DNA from: Oceanospirillaceae bacterium
GTDB lineage: Bacteria > Pseudomonadota > Gammaproteobacteria > Pseudomonadales > Balneatricaceae
DNA length: 64,000 nucleotides
Direction: 5' to 3'
Assembly: GCA_013215505.1 (NCBI GenBank)
Contig: JABSQZ010000021.1
Location: 1-64,000 of the forward strand
This document shows positions 1 through 7,123 of this stretch, piece by piece. The position numbers were made by a program, and so were the translations under genes. The notes below the pieces were generated by a model, which was not told where the DNA came from, made no database searches, and saw nothing but the letters and a program-made list of their open reading frames with translations. Position 1 is the first letter of the stretch. Each line of letters opens with the position of its first letter.

Positions 1-71
1 ATTCGTCTAGTGGTCTAGGACACCGCCCTTTCACGGCGGTAACAGGGGTTCGAACCCCCTATGGGACGCCA
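1..71 (+). tRNA. tRNA-Glu (TTC), 5' end cut by the window
   Basis: The anticodon loop CTTTCAC with anticodon TTC sits between CCGCC and GGCGG arms. The T arm is AGGGG-TTCGAAC-CCCCT and the 3' acceptor strand ATGGGAC is followed by G and an encoded CCA at 69-71. Only the last two bases of the 5' acceptor strand are present, so about five bases lie before the window. A T-run follows directly and may serve as a terminator. Confidence 0.96.
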
Positions 72-274
72 TTTTTTTCTCTCCTTTGCACTATTCAATC
101 TCTAGCCTCAGCACCCCACAGATTTTTTAAACTTATTAAGTTGCCTTTAGAAGATCCAATTTATCCTATATGATCTTTATCATTAATATCATTGGTTTTT
201 TTACGGTTTTAAACTAAAGTGATAGCTCTCAATATTTTCTGTTGCCATTGCTAATTAGTCACCCGGGAGTTGAA

Positions 275-2332
275 GTGTTACGTGATGAGCTAGAAAACCA
301 AAAATTAAGGCCATTTTTAAGTATTCGCTGGAAGCTGTTTTTGGCTTTAACTTGCCTGATAGTTTTAATTCACGGTGCCTTTGCCGGTGGTTTTTATAAT
401 TTTCAGAAAAAGGTTTTCCAGCAAAATACTAATATACTTAAAACCGAGCAAATCAATTCTCTCGATCGGTTGCTGAATTCATCGAGTGCCAGCTTATTAA
501 AAACTTTACAAGTGCTGGCTCTATCCCATCGACATGAGCTACACAGCTCCACCGAATTATTACGCAGTGAAATATCCGATCACTTTGCAAAAATAGCGAT
601 TAGCCAAATGGCAAATTCCGTCAGTTTATATGCAGTGGAAGGATCTGTGATTGAACACTGGGGGCAGGGGGCTGCATTGGCTAAGCAACAAGTGCTGCAA
701 TCTTTGTCTACAGCTGAGGTCAGTGCCGGAATTAATTGCCAGCAGCAGCAGCAGCAGTGCAGTTTGTTTGTAGTATCGCCGGTGGTCGTTGACAAAAAGA
801 TTTTGTCTATATTGGTTATCCAGCAACAGTTAAAGCCATTGTTGAGTCAGTTTAGTCGTGAAAACCAACTGGAAATCGGCCTGTTTAAAGAGTTTCCGGG
901 TGCTGATGAGCAGACTAACTGGCAGCGACAGATTTTTAACATTACGCACAGTAACTTAAACATTCCGCTGTTAGTGCGTCTGTCTGCCAGTCAGTCACCG
1001 CTGGAATTTGAGCGAGACTATTTACTGTCTGCTTTTGATAGTCGCTACACAGTTAGTTTTGAAAATCCCCCCTCGCAGCTCAATCACCCGGTCAAATGGC
1101 TCTTTATTCAAGATGTGACCCATAGGGCCAACCAATTTGATCAAGCGATACAGAGTATTTATTTGTGGGGTTTATTCAGTTTAGTGAGCAGTTTGATGTT
1201 GCTGTACATCATTGTTAATCGTATCTCTCATCAATTGCCGAGAATCTTAGCGATGTCTCAGGCGATAGGTCTGGAGGAGGACGTTATTGGCAGTGTTAAC
1301 CAGATTGGCGACAGAAGAATCTTAGACGATGAACTGCAGCAATACGATCGTCAGTTGGCAAAGATCAGTCATAAGATGGATGTATTACGACAGGCTGAAT
1401 CCAATAACGCGATTAAATTACAATCTATGGTACGTGAGTTAAACCAAACTAAGAATTTTATCGACCGACTACTCAACGACGAGCAGACCATTATATTAGT
1501 GCAAAAGTTAGGTGGAGAGATTATCGCGCTTAACCAACCTGGCTGTAAGCTATTTGAGATAGATAATTTTTCTGGTTTAACCTACGCGGAAATTTTCTGT
1601 TCTGACCTGCTGGAAGAGGATGGCCTTGCGGCGTTAAATTACTTGTACTTAGGCGGTGAGACATTAGTCAAAGCTGAAGCGCAGTGGCGAAATTCTAAAG
1701 GCGATATTTATGTGCTTTTGTGGGTACATGCACTGTTGTCTGTCCCAGGTACTATAGATCCGGTGATTTTGTCTATCTGTGTTGATATTACTGCTCAGCG
1801 TAAAGCTGAAGATCGTTTGGAATGGCTGGCATTTAACGATCCAAGCTTGATCAACTACAACAAGCAAGTATTTTTAGAATATTTGCCTTTTGCAATTTCC
1901 CGTTCCCTGGAAAGACATAAAATATTGGCTTTGCTGTACTGCGAGGTGACAGGTTTGCCGAAGCACATTGGGGCCGAAAATTTGGACTTAAATAGCCAGA
2001 TATTAGAAAGTCTCAGTGAGCGCATGTCTGATTGTCTGCGACAGTACGATATGTTGACCCAGCTAAGTGATGACCATTTTGTCATTATATTGGAAGGGCT
2101 AAGTGATATTTCTGACGCAGAAATAGTCACCGACAAGATTATTTCCAGATTTCAGCAAGGTGTTGATGTCTACGGTAAAGAGTACTTTCTGGATGTTACT
2201 ATTGGCGCGAGTTATGCCCCTGAGCATACCGAGAGCGTACCGGAGTTATTAAGAAATGCTGAGATGGCAATGTTTCAGGCGAAACGAAAAAATATAAATT
2301 TTTCCTCTGCGGTGATTAGCGAAAATTCATAA
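275..2332 (+). CDS. Membrane sensor with PAS-like and degenerate GGDEF domain
   Basis: The protein has about 685 residues. It starts with a membrane segment just after the N-terminus, followed by a periplasmic sensor region of about 250 residues that contains a run of six glutamines flanked by cysteines. A second membrane segment is encoded around 1160-1225. Then come a short coiled linker, a PAS-like region (about 1480-1800) and a C-terminal GGDEF-fold domain. The signature loop reads SDDHF instead of GGDEF, near 2062-2080, so diguanylate cyclase activity is doubtful; a c-di-GMP or protein-interaction role is inference. No EAL domain follows. I prefer the GTG at 275, which has CGGGAG at 264-269; an upstream in-frame TTG at 242 has no clear ribosome binding site. 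The gene stands alone. Confidence 0.82.
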   Translation: MLRDELENQKLRPFLSIRWKLFLALTCLIVLIHGAFAGGFYNFQKKVFQQNTNILKTEQINSLDRLLNSSSASLLKTLQVLALSHRHELHSSTELLRSEISDHFAKIAISQMANSVSLYAVEGSVIEHWGQGAALAKQQVLQSLSTAEVSAGINCQQQQQQCSLFVVSPVVVDKKILSILVIQQQLKPLLSQFSRENQLEIGLFKEFPGADEQTNWQRQIFNITHSNLNIPLLVRLSASQSPLEFERDYLLSAFDSRYTVSFENPPSQLNHPVKWLFIQDVTHRANQFDQAIQSIYLWGLFSLVSSLMLLYIIVNRISHQLPRILAMSQAIGLEEDVIGSVNQIGDRRILDDELQQYDRQLAKISHKMDVLRQAESNNAIKLQSMVRELNQTKNFIDRLLNDEQTIILVQKLGGEIIALNQPGCKLFEIDNFSGLTYAEIFCSDLLEEDGLAALNYLYLGGETLVKAEAQWRNSKGDIYVLLWVHALLSVPGTIDPVILSICVDITAQRKAEDRLEWLAFNDPSLINYNKQVFLEYLPFAISRSLERHKILALLYCEVTGLPKHIGAENLDLNSQILESLSERMSDCLRQYDMLTQLSDDHFVIILEGLSDISDAEIVTDKIISRFQQGVDVYGKEYFLDVTIGASYAPEHTESVPELLRNAEMAMFQAKRKNINFSSAVISENS

Positions 2333-2346
2333 CTGACAAGCTCTCA

Positions 2347-2388
2347 CCCGACTCTAGGGGTGTTCATATATTCCTATAGGTAGTCGGG
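2347..2388. terminator. Imperfect inverted repeat between convergent genes
   Basis: CCCGACT at 2347-2353 pairs with AGTCGGG at 2382-2388. A second partial pairing (CTAGG with CCTATAGG) lies inside. The element sits exactly between two convergent genes but has no long T-run, so it is only a candidate bidirectional terminator. Confidence 0.45.
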
Positions 2389-2404
2389 CTTATTGTCAGA
2401 TTCC

Positions 2405-2803
2405 TCAGTGCACTAAATTAAAAATTTTTGCTCGCTGCGCTGCGTAGTTAAATTCTTCTGCTACGGATTCAGCGGCAAAACGCAATTCATCTAAACGTTG
2501 AAATTGTTCTATCTCTTCATCTGGCATGTAGTGCAGGCAATCGCCAGAGAAAAACCACAGCAAATCTCTCGGTAGCAGCGGGGTCAGTTCTGAATAAGCA
2601 CGAATCCAGCTGATGCAAAACACTTGGCCGTTTTCGACATAACCCTCTGAGAAGTTTTTGCACTGCTCAATTAGCTGTAAAAAGGAATCCAGAAACTCTT
2701 GCTCCTGCAATAATAAATCTTCACCGTTAAAAGGGTAGTAGCTGAGTAATTGGTTGTAAGTTTGCTCTAAGAGCTGAATATGAAAACTGTGATAGGGGTT
2801 CAT
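2405..2803 (-). CDS. Conserved hypothetical protein, PA2817-like
   Basis: A 132-residue soluble protein, acidic and mostly helical by composition. The segment WFFSGDCLHYMPDEEI near residues 83-98 resembles what I remember of the PA2817-type family of Pseudomonas, whose function is unknown. There is no signal peptide or membrane segment. The gene is monocistronic and converges on the sensor gene at 275-2332. The family assignment is from memory of the motif; no function is claimed. Confidence 0.7.
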   Translation of the reverse strand: MNPYHSFHIQLLEQTYNQLLSYYPFNGEDLLLQEQEFLDSFLQLIEQCKNFSEGYVENGQVFCISWIRAYSELTPLLPRDLLWFFSGDCLHYMPDEEIEQFQRLDELRFAAESVAEEFNYAAQRAKIFNLVH

Positions 2804-2809
2804 GGCTAA

Positions 2810-3318
2810 ACTCGGATGACTTAATTGTGGCTATTTTAACGGTTAATTTCAGTGGATGCACTACCCTTCGTAACTCAAGGGCGCGGCAGTTTTATGAAAG
2901 ACGATGCATATAGGTCTGTCAGCTGCCTGCGGCTAATGAAAATGGCTAGTCGTGCAGCAGAGGACTGTCCAGCTTTCAGGAGCTGGGACCTTCAACAAGG
3001 CTTGCTAGGTCCGCGTTTGCTTGTCGTACTATTAATATTGGAAACAGCAATTGTGCAGTCAGCCTGCAGGCTTGTACAGTGCATCTGCAAATATCCCTGG
3101 TGCTGACTTTTACCCATGTACCCTTTAGTTGCAGGGCTCTTGTCGCTATACCCGATGAAATGTGCACTTGAAAAATACTCAAATGCCCCAAAATAGCTTG
3201 AACTTGTGTCTATATTCGCAAAAATCAAGTGTTAAGCTTTGATCGAAATTTTTGGCTTGTAGTACTTTTGGTATTAGCGGATTTAACTTGTGAAAAACTA
3301 ACAATCAGAGGCTGGTGA
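2810..3318. other. Gene-free stretch with several small hairpins
   Basis: No convincing gene is seen. The stretch holds a perfect hairpin CCAGCT-TTCAGG-AGCTGG at 2969-2986, an overlapping GGACCT (2986-2991) and AGGTCC (3007-3012) pair, and a palindromic AGCCTGCAGGCT near 3060-3071. Short reading frames on both strands lack recognisable sequence. The last 80 bases must contain the promoter of the ABC operon. Confidence 0.5.
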
Positions 3319-4251
3319 ATGAGCGCGGCACTTTCAATACAACAATTATCTAAAACTTATGGCAATGGCTTTGTCGCCTTAAAAAATATTTCTTTTGAAG
3401 TACAGCGGGGCGATTTTTTTGCTCTGTTAGGACCAAATGGCGCCGGTAAATCCACGACTTTAGGTATAGTCTCGTCACTGGTTAATGCCACTTCAGGTAG
3501 TGTTAAAATATTTGGCCACGATTTGGCCTCTGATATGACCGCGGCAAAAAAGTATTTAGGTGTAGTACCGCAAGAGTTTAACTTCAATGCTTTTGAGACC
3601 GTTTTTAACATTGTGCGCACCCAAGCAGGCTTTTATGGCATGCCCGGGACTCTTGCTGATCAGCGTTCTGAGCACTATTTAACTAAGCTGGGTCTCTGGG
3701 ATAAACGAGACACTCCGGCTAGAATGCTCTCTGGAGGCATGAAGCGACGTCTGATGATTGCCCGGGCGTTAGTGCACGAGCCTAAACTGCTAATTTTGGA
3801 CGAGCCAACCGCGGGGGTCGATATAGAATTGCGCCGTTCTATGTGGGACTTTCTGCAGCAAATAAACGCGGCGGGCACCACTATTATCTTGACTACTCAC
3901 TACCTAGAAGAAGCGGAGTTTTTGTGTAAAAACATCGCCATTATCGATCAGGGAAAAATAGTTCAGAACACCAGTATCAAGGCATTACTGCAACAATTAG
4001 ATGCAGAAAGTTTTATCCTCGATATCTCGGAAAACTTAAAATCTGTACCAGAAATTACAGATTACAAAGTCAGTCTAGAAGACCAGCATTGTCTGCTCGT
4101 TGAAGTTAAAAAAGGCCAGTCGTTAAATAATTTATTTATGCAGCTGGAGGCGCAGAATATTAGTGTGCTTAGTATGCGTAACAAATCTAATCGTCTGGAA
4201 GAGATGTTCATTTCTATGGTAGAGAAAAATTTGGAGTCTCAGGGTGAATAA
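3319..4251 (+). CDS. ABC-2 exporter ATP-binding protein, YadG-like
   Basis: 310 residues. The nucleotide-binding domain has a Walker A GPNGAGKST near residue 39, a Q-loop, a signature LSGGMKRR near residue 138 and a Walker B LLILDEPTAGVD around residues 155-166, followed by the H-loop TTHYLEEAE. A C-terminal extension of about 90 residues is typical of the DrrA/YadG type. It pairs with the permease encoded immediately downstream, whose start overlaps this stop by 8 bases. An AGAGG at 3307-3311 supports the ATG at 3319. The substrate is unknown. Confidence 0.92.
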   Translation: MSAALSIQQLSKTYGNGFVALKNISFEVQRGDFFALLGPNGAGKSTTLGIVSSLVNATSGSVKIFGHDLASDMTAAKKYLGVVPQEFNFNAFETVFNIVRTQAGFYGMPGTLADQRSEHYLTKLGLWDKRDTPARMLSGGMKRRLMIARALVHEPKLLILDEPTAGVDIELRRSMWDFLQQINAAGTTIILTTHYLEEAEFLCKNIAIIDQGKIVQNTSIKALLQQLDAESFILDISENLKSVPEITDYKVSLEDQHCLLVEVKKGQSLNNLFMQLEAQNISVLSMRNKSNRLEEMFISMVEKNLESQGE

Positions 4252-5017
4252 TAAAGAATTATTGATAGCTATATATACTATTGTGCGCCGTGAAATTCGC
4301 CGTTTTACGCGTATTTGGCCGCAGACCTTACTGCCACCTGCGATCACTATGACCTTGTATTTTATAATATTCGGTAACTTGATCGGCAGCCGGATCGGGC
4401 AGATGGGTGGCTTTAGCTACATGGAGTTTATTGTTCCCGGATTGATCATGATGTCGGTGATTACCAACTCCTACAGTAATGTAGTCTCCTCTTTTTACAG
4501 TGCTAAATTTCAACGCAATGTCGAGGAGATGCTCGTCTCACCTATGCCCAACTGGATTATATTGACCGGCTATATCATCGGCGGAATGGCCCGCGGGATC
4601 ATCGTCGGCTTTATTGTGACGTTGCTCTCGCTGTTTTTTACCGACTTACAAGTGTATAGCTTAACGGCTATAATAGTGGTGACTTTATTGACCTCAATTC
4701 TGTTTGCCACTGGGGGCTTTATCAATGCAATGTTAGCCAACTCTTTTGATGATGTGTCGATAGTACCCACCTTTATCTTGACGCCTCTGACCTATCTGGG
4801 CGGGGTGTTTTATTCAATATCACTGCTGCCGGAATTCTGGCAGGGGGTCTCGCAACTGAATCCGATTTTGTACATGGTTAGCACTTTCAGATACGGCATC
4901 TTAGGTAGCAGTGATATTAATATTTATACTTCTCTAGCAGTGATTGTGGTATTTACTGTGAGCTTATTTGCCATTGCATTGAGCATGTTAAATAGAGGTA
5001 AGGGAATTAGAACATGA
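4244..5017 (+). CDS. ABC-2 type permease, YadH-like
   Basis: 257 residues with about six hydrophobic segments and the ABC-2 membrane domain pattern, including the GGVFYSISLLPEFWQ region near residue 185 typical of YadH. The GTG start lies inside the end of the ATPase gene, indicating translational coupling. Its stop overlaps the queF start as ATGA. It forms an exporter with the preceding ATPase; the substrate cannot be read from the sequence. Confidence 0.9.
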   Translation: MNNKELLIAIYTIVRREIRRFTRIWPQTLLPPAITMTLYFIIFGNLIGSRIGQMGGFSYMEFIVPGLIMMSVITNSYSNVVSSFYSAKFQRNVEEMLVSPMPNWIILTGYIIGGMARGIIVGFIVTLLSLFFTDLQVYSLTAIIVVTLLTSILFATGGFINAMLANSFDDVSIVPTFILTPLTYLGGVFYSISLLPEFWQGVSQLNPILYMVSTFRYGILGSSDINIYTSLAVIVVFTVSLFAIALSMLNRGKGIRT

Positions 5018-5892
5018 CAGGTAACAATGATGCGACTAGCAGCGACCAACTGCAGCGTGAGCAACAGCTGCTAGACACTTCTCCGCTGGGTAATCACACC
5101 GCTTATGTGAATAAATATGACGCCAGTTTACTCTTTCCGATTGAGCGTGAGATCAACTGGAAAGTGCGTAATATTGAGCGCCAATCACTGCCATTCCTGC
5201 AGCAACCCGGTGCAGTCGATATCTGGAATGGCTATGAAATTTCTTGGTTAGATACTAAAGGAAAACCTTTGGTCAGGGTCGCTGAATTCAGATTTGATGC
5301 CCGCTCGAAGTACATCGTCGAATCAAAATCATTTAAATTGTATTTAAATTCTTATAATTTGAGCCAGTTTCAGAGCGAGAGCGATGTACTGGCACAAATG
5401 CAAGCTGATTTGACTAAAGTGTCTGGGGCGCCGGTCAGTGTCTGTTTTCATCACTTAGATGAGTTGCCGCCCGTGCAGTGCTTTAAAGGTAATTGCATCG
5501 ACGATCTGGATGTCGATATAGAACAATACTCTCCGGATGCGCAGTTACTGCAGGTGAATGCTGACAATCTGGCCGCCGAATCGCTGTACAGCCACGTCTT
5601 AAAATCTAACTGTCCGGTAACAGGCCAACCGGATTGGGCTAGTATTTCAATTGTTTATGCGGGACCGGCGATTGTGCGTGAGTCGCTACTGAAATATTTA
5701 GTGTCCTATCGCGAACACGGTGATTTTCACGAGCAGTGTGTCGAAAACATATTTATGGATATCTGGCAGCAGTGTCGGCCGAGCGAGCTAACTGTGTATG
5801 CCCGTTATATCCGCCGTGGTGGTTTAGATATCAACCCGTTTAGAAGCAGTGTTAGTGCAGTGGCTGAAAATTTGCGGCTGTCGCGACAGTAG
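5014..5892 (+). CDS. queF: NADPH-dependent 7-cyano-7-deazaguanine reductase
   Basis: Reduces preQ0 to preQ1 in the pathway of the tRNA nucleoside queuosine. The length of 292 residues and two-lobe layout fit the bimodular YqcD subfamily. The QueF motif ESKSFK lies at residues 103-108. The catalytic Cys that forms the thioimide is Cys200, in the context SNCPVTGQPDW; it corresponds to Cys190 of the E. coli enzyme. The conserved C-terminal RYIRRGGLDINPFRS is intact. The ATG overlaps the stop of the ABC permease, so it is the third gene of that operon. Confidence 0.96.
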   Translation: MTGNNDATSSDQLQREQQLLDTSPLGNHTAYVNKYDASLLFPIEREINWKVRNIERQSLPFLQQPGAVDIWNGYEISWLDTKGKPLVRVAEFRFDARSKYIVESKSFKLYLNSYNLSQFQSESDVLAQMQADLTKVSGAPVSVCFHHLDELPPVQCFKGNCIDDLDVDIEQYSPDAQLLQVNADNLAAESLYSHVLKSNCPVTGQPDWASISIVYAGPAIVRESLLKYLVSYREHGDFHEQCVENIFMDIWQQCRPSELTVYARYIRRGGLDINPFRSSVSAVAENLRLSRQ

Positions 5893-5958
5893 CAAGGGGC
5901 TAGTTAATCAAGCACCGTTCTTCAGTTAACTGATAACACCTGAGATCAAAGGGACTAT

Positions 5959-6525
5959 ATGCAAGCAATAGAGTTATTACACAACCGAGTTTCAGCGCCG
6001 CAGTTAACTGCTCCAGGGCCAAGTGCCGAACAGTTACAAGTGATGTATCAGGCCGCTGCCAGAGCGCCCGATCATGCCTGTCTGCGTCCCTGGCGCCTGA
6101 TTGTGCTGGAAGGGGAGCAGTTGAGTAAATTAGGAGAAATATTTGTCGCTGCCAACATCGCTAAAAATCCACAGCTATGCGAAGTGCAACAGCAAAAAAT
6201 TCTGCACAAGCCACTGCGGGCTCCGATGATTATTACTGTCGTTGCCAAAATCACCGAACACCCGAAAGTGCCAGAGATAGAGCAAATTATCAGCGCCGGC
6301 TGCGCCGCACACGCCCTGGAATTGGCGGCCTTTGCTCAAGGGTTAGGCGCTATGTGGCGCTCGGGTGGCATGATGTTTGATCCCAGCGTCAAAGCCAGTT
6401 TAGGGCTGGCCGAGCATGAGCAAATAGTCGGCTTTTTATACTTGGGAACAGCCACAAAAATTCGCGCTGTACAACCTGTAGATAGCACTGAGTTTGTCTC
6501 GCATGGCAATGTCCTGGCGGTTTGA
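5959..6525 (+). CDS. Nitroreductase family protein, YdjA-like
   Basis: 188 residues, the short length of the YdjA branch. The N-terminal segment with AARAPDHACLRPWRL is the FMN-binding signature of that branch (APDHxxxxPWRF). The internal AFAQGLGAMWRSGGM and the C-terminal GFLYLGT segments also fit. It is probably an FMN-dependent NAD(P)H oxidoreductase acting on an unknown small substrate. The gene overlaps the downstream thioesterase by four bases (TTGA), so the two are likely co-translated. GGGA at 5950-5953 precedes the ATG. Confidence 0.9.
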   Translation: MQAIELLHNRVSAPQLTAPGPSAEQLQVMYQAAARAPDHACLRPWRLIVLEGEQLSKLGEIFVAANIAKNPQLCEVQQQKILHKPLRAPMIITVVAKITEHPKVPEIEQIISAGCAAHALELAAFAQGLGAMWRSGGMMFDPSVKASLGLAEHEQIVGFLYLGTATKIRAVQPVDSTEFVSHGNVLAV

Positions 6526-6983
6526 GCTTGCAGACAGGAAACGTTGAGTTCTTAAACTGGCTGCAGCAGAAAATACCCCTGCTGCAACATATGGGAATCC
6601 AGCGCTTAGATTTTAATCAGCAGGAGTTGGTATTGTGTGCTGCTCTGGCCGAAAATATTAATGATAAAGGCACCGGCTTTGGCGGCTCAATCAGCGCACT
6701 GGCCACCTTGTCGGGCTGGAGCTTAGTGACACTGGCGCTGCGCCAGCAGTTAGGAGATTACGACGTAGTCATCAGAGACTCACAAATGCACTACCTGGCT
6801 CCGGCTACCGCTGATTTATGCTGCTCGGTTGAGATGCCGCAAGCGCAGCAATGGCAGGTTTTTTGTGATCGTCTGCTGCAAAAAGGTCGGGCTAGAATTG
6901 CCCTTAAAGTGCATGTGTATAGCGCTGAACTTTTAGTTTTTAGTATGGATGCCAGTTATACGGCGCTGCAAAAAAAGGCTTAA
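6522..6983 (+). CDS. Hotdog-fold thioesterase, YiiD C-terminal type
   Basis: 153 residues. The pattern NINDKGTGFGGSISALATLSGWSL is the helix-plus-loop signature of the YiiD C-terminal thioesterase family, followed by the typical DSQMHYLAPA strand. The protein would hydrolyse an acyl thioester, but the natural substrate is not known. The start is a TTG overlapping the stop of the nitroreductase gene; no better in-frame start exists nearby. It is the last gene of the pair. Confidence 0.82.
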   Translation: MSLQTGNVEFLNWLQQKIPLLQHMGIQRLDFNQQELVLCAALAENINDKGTGFGGSISALATLSGWSLVTLALRQQLGDYDVVIRDSQMHYLAPATADLCCSVEMPQAQQWQVFCDRLLQKGRARIALKVHVYSAELLVFSMDASYTALQKKA

Positions 6984-7037
6984 GGGTCAGATTGTTAAAT
7001 AATATTTTTGCTTTTTCTATACTAACTGCAATAAACC

Positions 7038-7069
7038 TTGACTCTATAGTTGGCTATAGAGTTTAAACT
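7038..7069 (+). promoter_or_regulatory. MerR-family (CueR-like) promoter of copA
   Basis: A -35 TTGACT (7038-7043) is followed, after an overlong spacer of 19-20 bp, by a -10 like TTAAACT (7063-7069). The spacer is filled by a perfect dyad ACTCTATAG-TTGG-CTATAGAGT (7041-7062). This geometry is the hallmark of promoters activated by MerR-type metal sensors. Its position 55 bp before copA points to a CueR-like copper activator. No such regulator is encoded in the window. Confidence 0.85.
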
Positions 7070-7123
7070 ACGGCCAATGTTACTGCTAAGTCTAAGTTAG
7101 CCGTCAGTGAGAGGTGAGAAAAT

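Noticed and set aside
2852-3106. 84-codon plus-strand frame
   Set aside because: No recognisable sequence or ribosome binding site; the region is better described by its hairpins.
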